NCBI RefSeq assembly: GCF_003501885.1
Contig: NZ_QWFA01000078.1
Coordinates: 1 to 45,934 of the forward strand
Direction: 5' to 3'
DNA: 45,934 nucleotides
From: Streptomyces globisporus
GTDB taxonomy: Bacteria; Actinomycetota; Actinomycetes; Streptomycetales; Streptomycetaceae
Positions within the stretch are counted from its first letter, which is position 1. Every line of letters starts with the position of its first letter. Both the position numbers and the translations under genes were made by a program. The notes under the pieces were generated by a model. It was not told the origin of the DNA, ran no database searches, and saw only the letters and a program-made list of their open reading frames with translations. Below are positions 34,068 to 41,745 of the stretch, one piece after another.

Positions 34068-34229
34068 GAACTTCCTCCAGTCTTCGGTCGGTCCGCACCG
34101 GTGATCCGGAAATCCGCGGCTTCACCGCATCCGAGTCCGGTGACCGGAGCCGTTCTGCTGTCACTTGTCACTTTTGTTGGCCGCTCGCCGTTACAAACGC
34201 TCGGCGTGAGGCTCCCGGTTCCCGGATCG

Positions 34230-34427
34230 TCAGGGGGCGCTCTCGTCCTTCATCGCCCTGGCCTCGCTCTTGAGGTTGCGCAGGGACTTGCCCAGCACGC
34301 GGGCGGTGTCCGGCAGCTTCCCCGGCATCTCCTCGCCCCCGGCCCGCCGCCGGCCCGCCTCCGACACCTCCAAGAGAGACGCAATGAGGTCGGGATACGG
34401 CAAGGAGCGACGGACACGAAGCCTCAT
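34230..34427 (-). pseudogene. orphan TatA-like amphipathic helix (tatA remnant or small ORF)
   Basis: The C-terminal half of this 65-residue frame reads KLPDTARVLGKSLRNLKSEARAMKDE across residues 37-62, closely matching the amphipathic helix of TatA (KLPD-AR-LGKS-R-LKSEA-AMK). TatA needs an N-terminal membrane helix before KKLPD. Here that position is taken by hydrophilic, Arg/Gly-rich sequence (VSEAGRRRAGGEE) and no other frame supplies the helix. It is therefore a broken tatA paralogue or a short soluble helix starting at ATG 34328. It lies between the TerD gene and the divergent CvnD GTPase. Confidence 0.45.
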
Positions 34428-34552
34428 CGATCAAGAGCGATCAACCTGCTCGAACGAAGCCGAACGGTTGCCATGCTGTCCGCCCTACCGGATTCCCGAA
34501 GCCCGGGGCGACCCGTGAAGCCCGCCGCGAGTCCTGAAGAGAGAAGGGACGC

Positions 34553-35218
34553 ATGCCCTCCGAGTCCATCGACAGAGACGAGAACCCCCGTGCCGCCCAC
34601 CGCGCCCCCGCGAACGTCGGCAGGACCATGATCGGAGAAGACATCGCGCTCACGCTGAAGATCGTCGTGGCGGGTGGATTCGGAGCCGGGAAATCGACCC
34701 TGATCGGCTCGGTCAGCGAGATCCGCCCGCTGCACTCGGAGGAGACGCTGAGCGGGAGTGAGCCCGAGAGCGCGGACCGGGGCAACACGGGAGGGTTGGA
34801 GCGCAAGACCAGCACGACCGTGGCGATGGATTTCGGCCGTATCACCGTCCACTCCGGCCTGTCGCTCTATCTGTTCGGCACACCGGGCCAGGAACGCTTC
34901 TGGTTCCTCTGGGAAGAGCTGTGCGAAGGCGCCCTCGCCGCCGTCGTGCTCGCCGACACCCGGCACCTGGAGGACTGCTTCGCCGCCGTCGACTGCTTCG
35001 AGCGCAGGCGGATTCCGTTCGTCGTCGCCGTCAACCGTTTCCCCGGCGCTCCCGACCATACGGAGCACGATGTCGCGCAGGCGCTCGACCTCGACGGAGG
35101 TACGCCGGTCGTGCTGTGCGACGCCCGCGACCGGGCCTCGGGAAAAGAAGTCCTGATCCGTACGGTCGAGTATGCCGGGCGCATGCACACCGCCCGGCTC
35201 CTCGCCTCCGTCGGCTGA
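34553..35218 (+). CDS. CvnD-type GTP/ATP-binding protein
   Basis: A 221-residue small GTPase-like protein of the conservon CvnD family. The P-loop is GGFGAGKST (41-49), the switch II region is FGTPGQERFWFLWEEL, and VVAVNRFPG takes the place of the NKxD guanine motif. In Streptomyces conservons, CvnD works with CvnA (sensor kinase), CvnB (roadblock) and CvnC in a membrane G-protein-like complex that affects development. Here the gene is alone: no CvnA or CvnC, and a CvnB-like gene is 600 bases away. An ~30-residue acidic/Arg N-terminal extension precedes the fold. The ribosome site GAGAAGGGA lies about 4 bases before ATG. Confidence 0.88.
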   Translation: MPSESIDRDENPRAAHRAPANVGRTMIGEDIALTLKIVVAGGFGAGKSTLIGSVSEIRPLHSEETLSGSEPESADRGNTGGLERKTSTTVAMDFGRITVHSGLSLYLFGTPGQERFWFLWEELCEGALAAVVLADTRHLEDCFAAVDCFERRRIPFVVAVNRFPGAPDHTEHDVAQALDLDGGTPVVLCDARDRASGKEVLIRTVEYAGRMHTARLLASVG

Positions 35219-35249
35219 CGGCCCGCGCCCGGGCCTCTCCGTCAGTCGG
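35213..35249. terminator. bidirectional hairpin between CvnD and PPOX genes
   Basis: CTGACGG (35215-35221) pairs with CCGTCAG (35239-35245), and an inner GGCCCG/CGGGCC stem (35220-35235) competes or stacks. It overlaps both convergent stop codons. Confidence 0.5.
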
Positions 35250-35670
35250 CCATGTCGGCCATCGCGACCACCTTGTCGATGCTCACCCGCACGACCAGTT
35301 CGCCGGGCACCCCGTTGCGCCGGCCGAACTCCTCGGCGGCGTCCGCCCCCACGTAGCGGCCGGCGATCCGTGTCGCCCACCCCAGGAGTTCCTCGGGGTC
35401 CTCGCTCAGCTCGGCATGCCCCTGCACCACCGCGAACGCGTACGGGGGCCGGTCGTCGTCGACGCACAGGGCGACCCGCCCGTCACGTGCGAGGTTGCGC
35501 CCCTTCACACTCTCCTTGCCGGTGTTGAAGACCACCGAGTCGCCGTCGAGGAGGAACCAGACGGGGGCGATGTGCGGAGTGCCGTCGGCCCTCACCGTCG
35601 AAACCTTCGCCGTGCGGGTTCCCTCCGCGAGGAAGGCCCGCCATTCTTCATCGGTCATGTGGTGTGCCAT
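35242..35670 (-). CDS. PPOX-class pyridoxamine-phosphate-oxidase-like flavoprotein
   Basis: A 142-residue split beta-barrel protein of the Rv1155/PPOX class that binds F420 or FMN. Typical order: MTDEEWRAFLAEGTRTAKVSTVRADGTPHIAPVWFLLDGDSVVFNT, GRVALCVDDDRPPYAFAVVQGHAEL and ATRIAGRYVGADAAEEF. Members reduce or bind flavin-type substrates; this one's partner is unknown. The start ATG 35670 is preceded by CAGGAT exactly 6 bases away, so a leaderless transcript is possible; ATG 35658 is the alternative. It is convergent with the CvnD gene and divergent from the CvnB gene. Confidence 0.88.
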   Translation of the reverse strand: MAHHMTDEEWRAFLAEGTRTAKVSTVRADGTPHIAPVWFLLDGDSVVFNTGKESVKGRNLARDGRVALCVDDDRPPYAFAVVQGHAELSEDPEELLGWATRIAGRYVGADAAEEFGRRNGVPGELVVRVSIDKVVAMADMAD

Positions 35671-35676
35671 GGGCCC

Positions 35677-35682
35677 ATCCTG
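35677..35682 (-). promoter_or_regulatory. candidate leaderless -10 box of the PPOX gene
   Basis: On the minus strand CAGGAT stands 6 bases before ATG 35670, the same spacing as TAGGAT before the small protein at 4674. No ribosome site is otherwise present. Confidence 0.3.
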
Positions 35683-35810
35683 AGCCCGAACCCCGCATGG
35701 CGCGAAGCGGCACCCCGGGCGATGAGGGGCGCTTGCCCCCACGGGACCGTTGCGCAAGGCTTACGCGCGTAGCGGGGAACGGGGAACGATCGTACGGGGA
35801 GGACGAGCAC

Positions 35811-36224
35811 ATGCCGCTTGACCGGGGACTCGACTGGCTGCTTGACGATCTCACCAGCAGGGTGCAGTACATACGGCACGCGTTGGTGCTGTCGAACGAC
35901 GGACTGGTCACCGGGGCCAGCACCGGCCTCGCCCGCGAGGACGCGGAGCACCTGGCAGCCGTCTCGTCCGGCCTGCAAAGTCTGGCGCGCGGATCGGGGC
36001 GCCACTTCCGGGCGGGCCGGGCCCGCCAGACGATGGTCGAGTTCGACGAGGCGCTGCTCTTCGTGACGGCTGCGGGCGACGGCAGCTGCCTGTGTGTCCT
36101 GACCGCGGCCGAAGCCGACGTCGGCCAGGTCGCCTACGAGATGACCCTGCTCGTCAACCGGGTCGGCGAACACCTCGGAGTCTCCGTCCGACAGGGCGGA
36201 CCCGAAGGTATCGACCCCCTCTGA
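35811..36224 (+). CDS. roadblock/LC7 domain protein (CvnB-like)
   Basis: A 137-residue roadblock/LC7 protein. RGLDWLLDDLTSRVQYIRHALVLSNDGLVTGAS is the standard opening of conservon CvnB proteins, followed by the beta-sheet face LFVTAAGDGSCLCVLTAAEADVGQVAYEM. Roadblock proteins bind small GTPases as regulators, and CvnB partners CvnD; the nearest candidate is the CvnD-type gene at 34553. In a normal conservon the order is cvnA-B-C-D without interruption; here it is separated, and a minus-strand flavoprotein gene is between. ATG has GGAGG 8 bases upstream. Confidence 0.9.
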   Translation: MPLDRGLDWLLDDLTSRVQYIRHALVLSNDGLVTGASTGLAREDAEHLAAVSSGLQSLARGSGRHFRAGRARQTMVEFDEALLFVTAAGDGSCLCVLTAAEADVGQVAYEMTLLVNRVGEHLGVSVRQGGPEGIDPL

Positions 36225-36235
36225 CCTGCAATTTT

Positions 36236-36277
36236 CGTCGCCGCTGAAGAGTTATCCACAGGGCTGACGGGCGACGA
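36236..36277. promoter_or_regulatory. consensus DnaA box framed by an inverted repeat
   Basis: TTATCCACA (36252-36260), the textbook DnaA box, lies between TCGTCGCC (36235-36242) and GGCGACGA (36270-36277). The block is 57 bases upstream of the DUF6397-like gene. A single box is not an origin; it could make that gene DnaA-responsive or titrate DnaA. Confidence 0.4.
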
Positions 36278-36333
36278 CTCCCTCGGACTACCGTGATTAC
36301 GGAGAGTATTCGAGCCGACGGGGGAGAACAGTC

Positions 36334-37368
36334 ATGACAGTCAAGGAAGTGGTTCGAGCGCACACCGCGACCCACGAGAACGCGAGCGCGGAGACGAAGG
36401 GCGAGGGCGGGCACGCTCCGTCCGTCGCCCCGGCGACGGTCGCGGCCGGGCGGGCGTCCCAGGAACTGGGTATCCGGCGTGCGGAGTTCGAGCTGGCGGT
36501 GCACCTGGGGCTGATCGCCGTCGTCGGTGCACCGGGCGGAGGGCGACCCCGGGTCCACGAGGACGAGATCGCGCGCCTGCGGGAACAGCCGGGTTTCCCC
36601 GACGCGCTGGTGGAGCGGGTCCGCACCGTCGGTACGGCGCAAGGGGCGGCCCTGCTGGACATCGCACCGGCACGGTTCACCCGGCTGGCACGGGCGGGCT
36701 GCGTCTCACCGGTCACGTTCTATCTGAACCGGTATCGCGCGGTGGTCTGGCTCTACCTCGCGGACGAGCTTGCCGCGTTCGCGGCGCGGGAGCCCGAGCT
36801 GCTCGCCGGACGGACACCCCCGGGGATGCGCACGATGCTGGAGTCGGGCGCCGACTGGCGGGCGCGCAACTGGCGCTCGCAGCGCATCGACCGGCTGCTG
36901 GACCGTACGACGGACCCCTGGGCGCGAACGGCGGTCCAGGCGACGGCGCTGGACCCGGTGCAGTTGGCGGAAGTGGTGGACGACCCCTACGAACGCGCCT
37001 TTCTCGTACGGGTCCGGCCGGAACCGGTGTTCGGACGCCCGGGGTCCATGGCGGCGAGGGAGGCCATGGCGGAGTTGATGCTCGCCGACGACCCCGACGA
37101 AATCCTCTGGCGGCGGGTCAACCTGAGGCTGGAGCTGGACAGCGCCCGTGAGGACCGGCCCGCCCCGCGCCCCGGGGACGACGGAGAAGCCCGGGCGACA
37201 CCGCCCGCCCGGACCGGAGCCCGGCCTCGGGCCGTGCGTCCTGCGCCTGCCGCCGAGCCGGCCCCACCACTCGCCCGTACCGGGGCGCCACGTCCCGCCG
37301 CGGTGGGCCGAAAGACGGGGAAAGGGCTGCTGACCAGGCTGGGGTGGCGTGGTCGGGGTGCCGGATAA
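36334..37368 (+). CDS. DUF6397-like Streptomyces protein
   Basis: A 344-residue cytoplasmic protein resembling, from memory, the Streptomyces DUF6397 family; the function is unknown. After a variable, Glu/Ala-rich N-terminus (1-38), residues 39-90 (AGRASQELGIRRAEFELAVHLGLIAVVG...GRPRVHEDEIARLREQPGFP) look like a winged or MerR-like helix-turn-helix. A second helical block (VGTAQGAALLDIAPARFTRLARAGCVSPVTFYLNRYRAVVWLYLADEL) repeats the idea. The C-terminal 65 residues are Pro/Ala/Arg-rich and disordered, ending GKGLLTRLGWRGRGAG. The double helix-turn-helix form suggests nucleic-acid binding (inference). ATG has GGGGGAG about 7 bases upstream. Confidence 0.7.
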   Translation: MTVKEVVRAHTATHENASAETKGEGGHAPSVAPATVAAGRASQELGIRRAEFELAVHLGLIAVVGAPGGGRPRVHEDEIARLREQPGFPDALVERVRTVGTAQGAALLDIAPARFTRLARAGCVSPVTFYLNRYRAVVWLYLADELAAFAAREPELLAGRTPPGMRTMLESGADWRARNWRSQRIDRLLDRTTDPWARTAVQATALDPVQLAEVVDDPYERAFLVRVRPEPVFGRPGSMAAREAMAELMLADDPDEILWRRVNLRLELDSAREDRPAPRPGDDGEARATPPARTGARPRAVRPAPAAEPAPPLARTGAPRPAAVGRKTGKGLLTRLGWRGRGAG

Positions 37369-37395
37369 GGTTTCGCGCCCGTCGCCCGGATGGGC

Positions 37396-37401
37396 CATCC
37401 T
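37396..37401 (+). promoter_or_regulatory. candidate leaderless -10 box of the GNAT gene
   Basis: CATCCT is placed 6 bases before ATG 37408, and there is no ribosome site. Weak match to TANNNT; given because of the identical spacing to the other leaderless candidates. Confidence 0.25.
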
Positions 37402-37407
37402 GTCCGC

Positions 37408-37896
37408 ATGCTGATCAGGGAAGCAACCTCCGAGGACTGGCCCGCCATCTGGCCGTTCTTCCACACGATCGTCTCCGCGGGCGAGACGCTCACCTATCCG
37501 CTCGACCTCGGTGAGGAGGACGCCGAGGGATGGTGGTTCGTCCCGGCGCCGAGCCGGGTGGTCGTCGCCGTCGACGATGCCGGGACGGTGCTCGGCACGG
37601 CGAAGATGAACCGCAACCACATGGGCAACGGGTCCCACATCGCCAGCGCCACCTACATGGTCGACCCCGCTCACTCCGGCCGGGGTGTCGGGCGCGCACT
37701 GTGCCAGCACTCGGTCGACTGGGCCCGTGCGGAAGGGTATCGAGCCATGCAGTTCAACGCGGTGGTCGAGACCAACACACACGCCGTCAAGCTGTATCAA
37801 TCGATCGGCTTCGACGTGATCGGCACCCTTCCTGAGGGCTTCAACCACCCGACTGAGGGCTATGTAGGGCTTCACATCATGCACATGGCCCTGTAG
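37408..37896 (+). CDS. GNAT family N-acetyltransferase
   Basis: A 162-residue acetyl-CoA-dependent N-acetyltransferase. The fold opens with MLIREATSEDWPAIWPFFHTIVSAGETLTYP; the acetyl-CoA loop (motif A) is MVDPAHSGRGVGRALCQHSVDWA (about 85-107, R/Q-x-x-G-x-G/A form), and the C-terminus GFDVIGTLPEGFNHPTEGYVGLHIM is typical of the PhnO/pat-like subgroup that acts on small amines or herbicide-like molecules. The true substrate is unknown. ATG 37390 six codons upstream is the alternative start. The stop is only 3 bases from the stop of the convergent phosphatase gene. Confidence 0.88.
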   Translation: MLIREATSEDWPAIWPFFHTIVSAGETLTYPLDLGEEDAEGWWFVPAPSRVVVAVDDAGTVLGTAKMNRNHMGNGSHIASATYMVDPAHSGRGVGRALCQHSVDWARAEGYRAMQFNAVVETNTHAVKLYQSIGFDVIGTLPEGFNHPTEGYVGLHIMHMAL

Positions 37897-37899
37897 GGG

Positions 37900-38613
37900 T
37901 CAGGTGGTGGGGTGATCTGTCGCCGGCCCCAACTCCGGGCCCGGCAAGGTGCGGCCTGCCGGGCCGCCGTCCCCCACACCGCTCGCGGTGACCGCCGGGA
38001 CGACTGTTCCGGCCCAGGAGAGGGCCGTCCATCCCGAGTCCGGCGAGCCCTCGACCACCACCACCCCCGTGTTGTCCAGGCTGTGCCGGGTGGCGAACTC
38101 GACGGTGACGTTCCGGGCGCGGGCGGCTGCCCACACGCGGATCGCGGCACCATGACTGACGAGCGCCACCGTCCCGTGCTCCTCGGCCTCCGCCGCTTCG
38201 GCCACCACCGCGTCGAAGCGGGCCAGCGCCTCCGTCCCGTCCTCGCCCCCGGGCAGTCGGCGGGCGACGTCCCCGGCGGGCCAGGCGAAGACGGTCGTCA
38301 GGTACTGCCGGACCGCTTCCTCGTCGGCCCGCATCTCCAGGTCACCCGCGGACAGTTCCCGGATCCCGTCACGAATCCGGACCTCGATGCCCCGCTCCGC
38401 CGCCAGGGGTGCGGCCGTGAGCTGCGTACGGGTCAGCGTGGAGGCGTACAAGGCGGCGATGTCCTCCCCGGCGAGTGCCCGGGGCAGGGCCGCCGCCTGC
38501 CGCAGCCCGAGGTCGGTGAGCCCGGGGCCGGGCCGCGCGGTGTCCAGGAAATGGCCGAGGTTGGACGGTGTCTGGCCGTGACGGATCAGCAGCAATCGCA
38601 TAGAACGGGTCAT
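37900..38613 (-). CDS. histidine phosphatase family protein
   Basis: A 237-residue phosphoglycerate-mutase-like phosphatase. The phosphohistidine motif is LLLIRHGQTPSNLGHFLDTA (about 7-26); the second half has LYASTLTRTQLTA (Arg of the pocket), IRELSAGDLEMR (catalytic Glu region) and the second His in VALVSHGAAIRVW. The last ~40 residues are a Gly/Pro-rich tail. Substrates in this family range from sugar phosphates to cobalamin precursors; not defined here. ATG 38613 has GGAG just before it; ATG 38601 is a possible internal start. The longer frame upstream is not credible. Confidence 0.9.
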   Translation of the reverse strand: MTRSMRLLLIRHGQTPSNLGHFLDTARPGPGLTDLGLRQAAALPRALAGEDIAALYASTLTRTQLTAAPLAAERGIEVRIRDGIRELSAGDLEMRADEEAVRQYLTTVFAWPAGDVARRLPGGEDGTEALARFDAVVAEAAEAEEHGTVALVSHGAAIRVWAAARARNVTVEFATRHSLDNTGVVVVEGSPDSGWTALSWAGTVVPAVTASGVGDGGPAGRTLPGPELGPATDHPTT

Positions 38614-38848
38614 GCTCCAGGCTCGGGCGCGCGTGCGGCGGTAAATAGATGCGCATCCCACCCTCTCATTCGGCCACCTCCGGAGGACAGCCTGACGGAG
38701 GTCTGCCCGCCTTGCCGGAAGTAGCGCGGAATTGCCCGGAGTTGATGCGGCGGACAACGCACAGGGCGGCTGCGCCGCGCCGGGGCGATGGCAGTACTGT
38801 GCGCCCCACCGCCATTCGGGCGATGAGAAGTATCTGGAGGAAGAATCC

Positions 38849-39487
38849 ATGACCATACCCAGGAGATCGTGGCGTGGCGCGGGAGCACTCGTGGCCGCTG
38901 CGGTCGTCGGTCTGACCGGAGGCGTCATCTCCGCCGGTCCGGCCGTCGCTCACACCCCCACCTGGGCCGTGACCTGCTCCGAGGTGACCGTCGACCTCAC
39001 GAACTACACGAGCGACGTTCCCAACACGGTGACTGTCTCCGTGGACGGCGAGGACCTGCTCCCCACCGAGACGTTCGGCCGTGAGTTCCACAAGAAGCTG
39101 GCGCTTCCCGAACACGACAAGCCGGTGACCGTCCGACTGGTCGTCAAGGACGCCGACGGCGACGGCAAGCACTCCATCGACCAGACGAAGACGGCGGAGG
39201 TGTGCGAGGAGGAGGAGCCCACCCCGCCGCCGAGCGAGCCGGCCCCGAGCGAGCCCGCTCCGTCTCGGACGCCGTCCACCGGGACGCCCGAGCCGAGCGC
39301 CACGCCGAGCGATGAGCCCTCGGAGTCCGCGCCCGCCGTGCCCGCCCCGAGCCCGAGCTCGCCGGATCTGGCCGAGACCGGTTCGTCGTCGTCGACGCCG
39401 GTCATCGGTGGCGCCGCCGTCGCGGTGCTGCTGGCCGGTGGCGGCATCCTGTGGGCCGTCCGCAAGCGGCGCACCGCCCAGGGCTGA
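38849..39487 (+). CDS. LAETG-anchored cell-surface protein
   Basis: A 212-residue exported protein. A signal peptide (about 1-33, ending GPAVA-HTPTW) is followed by a beta-rich domain (about 34-120, WAVTCSEVTVDLTNYTSDVPNTVTVSVDG; two Cys). A Pro/Ser/Glu spacer (EEEEPTPPPSEPAPSEPAPS and on, about 125-175) spans the wall. LAETG at about 177-181 is the cleavage signal for class E sortases, then a hydrophobic helix and RKRRTAQG tail. It is thus covalently attached to peptidoglycan. It recalls surface proteins of other Streptomyces, but no sortase gene is in the window. ATG has GGAGGAAG upstream. Confidence 0.9.
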   Translation: MTIPRRSWRGAGALVAAAVVGLTGGVISAGPAVAHTPTWAVTCSEVTVDLTNYTSDVPNTVTVSVDGEDLLPTETFGREFHKKLALPEHDKPVTVRLVVKDADGDGKHSIDQTKTAEVCEEEEPTPPPSEPAPSEPAPSRTPSTGTPEPSATPSDEPSESAPAVPAPSPSSPDLAETGSSSSTPVIGGAAVAVLLAGGGILWAVRKRRTAQG

Positions 39488-39529
39488 CGCCCCGCGCGAG
39501 CCGCGGTCGAGGTCCTACGGGCCGTGGCC

Positions 39530-39570
39530 GGGGGTGTCTCGCATCACCGCCGGTGATACGAGACACCCCC
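39530..39570. terminator. strong bidirectional terminator
   Basis: A 12-bp outer stem (GGGGGTGTCTCG 39530-39541 with its complement 39559-39570), one mismatch, then a 6-bp inner stem (ATCACC/GGTGAT) with a 3-base loop. It is between the LAETG gene (ends 39487) and the convergent SpoIIE phosphatase gene (ends 39613). Confidence 0.85.
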
Positions 39571-39612
39571 TTCGCACATCACCCTCTCCTCGCACGGCTG
39601 CTCCCTCGCCCG

Positions 39613-41745
39613 TCACTCCTTCGCGAGCGTCGGCGGCGGCGTGATGGCCGTCGGGGGAGTGGGGCCGATCTCGCACCAGACGGCCTTTCCCTCGCCGCGG
39701 GGTTCGATCCCCCACCGCGTGGCGACCGCGTCGAGCAGGAGCAGTCCCCGGCCGGAGGTGGACGTCTCGCCCGGTGTACGCCGACGGGGCCAGGCACTGG
39801 ACCGGTCCTGGACGGACAGCCGGATCCGCCGCACCGGTTCCGGCAGCACTTCCAGGGTCAGGACCGCCCCGCCCTCGGTGTGCAGGAGCACGTTCACCAG
39901 CAACTCGCCCGTGACGAGCTCGGCGTCGTCGGCGAATTCGGCCATGTCCCAGTCGGCGAGGGCCTGACGGACGATCGCGCGGGCGTCCGAGAGCCCTTCC
40001 GGGTCCGCCTGGTGGATGTACTGGTGGAGCCGCGGCGCGTGCGACGACCCCACGTCCGGGCTGCGGCGCAGCACCAGGAGCGCCACATCGTCCCCCGACC
40101 CCCACCGTTCCCACAGCCGTTCCGACAGGTGATCGGCCAGCGCCTCGGCCCCCGCGGGCCCGGCGCTCACCTCGTTGCGCAGCGCGTCGATCCCGGCGTC
40201 GAGATCGGCTCCGGGCTCCTCCACCAGCCCGTCGGTGTACAGCACGAACGTCTCACCGGGCACCAGGTCGAGCCGGGTCTCCGGATACTCCTCGTCCAGG
40301 AGGTCCGTGGAGGTGCCCAGCGGCAGCCCGCCGCGTACCTGCGGGCTGCCGACCCGCCCGTCGACGTGGCGGATCAACGGTCCGAGATGGCCGGCCCGCA
40401 CGACCTTCACCGTTCCGGACGTCAGGTCGACCTGGGCGTACGTGCAGGTGGCGAAGCGCTCGGTGTCCAGTTCGGAGAGAAAGCGGGAGGCCCGTGCCAG
40501 CACGGTGGCCGGAGGGTGCCCCTCGGAGGCATAGGCGCGCAGGGCGATGCGCAACTGGCCCATGATCGCGGCCGCGTGGGTGTCGTGGCCCTGGACGTCC
40601 CCCACCACCAGCCCGTACCGGTTCTTCGGCAGAGTGATCACGTCGTACCAGTCGCCGCCGACCTGCCGGCCGCTCCACGCGGCGTGGTAGCGGACCGCGA
40701 TCTCACCGCCCTCGACGTCCTGTATCCGGGACGGGAGCATCGCGGACTGGAGCTGGGTCGCGAACTCCCGCTCCTCGTCGAAGAGCATCGCCCGCTGCAG
40801 GGACTGGGCCACGATCGCGGCGAGCCCCAGGCAGAGAATGCGTTCGTCCGGGTTGAAGACCGTGCGCTCGCGGTAGAAGAGGGCCAGACCGCCGAGCGAC
40901 CGCGCCTGGGCCACCAGCGGGAGATACGCCGCCGCCCGGAACCTGAGCCTGCCGAGATGCGGCTCCAGTTCCGGATAGCGGCGGGCCAGCGCGGCCAGTG
41001 AGGTGATGAACCGGGGGCGTCCGCTGCGGATGGTGTCCGCGAGGGGGAGGTTCCGGTCTAGGCCACCGGAGCCCAGCCCGTCGAGCACTTCCAGCGACTC
41101 CCCGCTCAGCGCGACGATGTTCAGCGCGGAGTTCTCCACGAGCCCGAGGGCGAGGCCGTCCGCCCCGAGACGGGCCAGCCCGCCGGGCCCGGTGAGGGCG
41201 GCCGTCACATCGTCCACGGTCACCGCCCGGGACATGGCGCTCGTTGTCCGTTCAACGATATTGGTCTGGCGCTGCCGCCGCTTTTCCAGATCGAGCACGA
41301 AGGCCGAATGGGTGACCTCCGCCGTCGCGTCCCGGACGACCCCCACGATCCGGTGGGCCATTCCGTCCTTCGAGCGCAGGATGCGGGCCTGGACATGGGT
41401 CCACTGCGTGGTCCCGTCGTCCAGGGGTACGCGGAAGTGGACGCTGAAGGAATTGCTCCCGCCGGTGATGGCCTCGTCGATCGTGACGTCGAGCCGGGCC
41501 CGTTCCGCCGGCTCCAGGTGCTCCAGCAGGGCGCCCGGGCGTGCGTCGAACGTCGCCGGATCCACGCCGAACACCATGAGCCCGGCCTCGTCGATGTCCA
41601 GGGTCCGGGTGTCCAGGTCCCAGTCGAAGCTGCCGGTCCGGTTCATGGCGAGGCGTTCCGTCGGCCGGATCTCACCGTTGGTCTTCCGGTCGATCCGGCG
41701 GAGCGGAGAGGCTTCGGCGTCCTGCCGCCGTTCGTCATCGGTCAT
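39613..41745 (-). CDS. PAS-GAF-SpoIIE phosphatase-HATPase regulator
   Basis: A 710-residue signalling protein. Order: PAS fold (about 40-145, SFDWDLDTRTLDIDEAGLMVFGVDP), GAF domain (about 165-330, AYLPLVAQARSLGGLALFY), SpoIIE/PP2C phosphatase (about 345-560, with VGGDWYDV, GDVQGHD and LYTDGLVE metal-binding Asp residues) and an anti-sigma-factor-like HATPase (about 585-705, ELLVNVLLHT, GRGLLLLDAVA). Such proteins sense redox, light or small ligands and dephosphorylate anti-anti-sigma factors; the HATPase may be an anti-sigma kinase in the same chain. No sigma factor is adjacent. ATG 41745 has GGAG 5 bases upstream; the longer frame starts within the next gene. Confidence 0.94.
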   Translation of the reverse strand: MTDDERRQDAEASPLRRIDRKTNGEIRPTERLAMNRTGSFDWDLDTRTLDIDEAGLMVFGVDPATFDARPGALLEHLEPAERARLDVTIDEAITGGSNSFSVHFRVPLDDGTTQWTHVQARILRSKDGMAHRIVGVVRDATAEVTHSAFVLDLEKRRQRQTNIVERTTSAMSRAVTVDDVTAALTGPGGLARLGADGLALGLVENSALNIVALSGESLEVLDGLGSGGLDRNLPLADTIRSGRPRFITSLAALARRYPELEPHLGRLRFRAAAYLPLVAQARSLGGLALFYRERTVFNPDERILCLGLAAIVAQSLQRAMLFDEEREFATQLQSAMLPSRIQDVEGGEIAVRYHAAWSGRQVGGDWYDVITLPKNRYGLVVGDVQGHDTHAAAIMGQLRIALRAYASEGHPPATVLARASRFLSELDTERFATCTYAQVDLTSGTVKVVRAGHLGPLIRHVDGRVGSPQVRGGLPLGTSTDLLDEEYPETRLDLVPGETFVLYTDGLVEEPGADLDAGIDALRNEVSAGPAGAEALADHLSERLWERWGSGDDVALLVLRRSPDVGSSHAPRLHQYIHQADPEGLSDARAIVRQALADWDMAEFADDAELVTGELLVNVLLHTEGGAVLTLEVLPEPVRRIRLSVQDRSSAWPRRRTPGETSTSGRGLLLLDAVATRWGIEPRGEGKAVWCEIGPTPPTAITPPPTLAKE

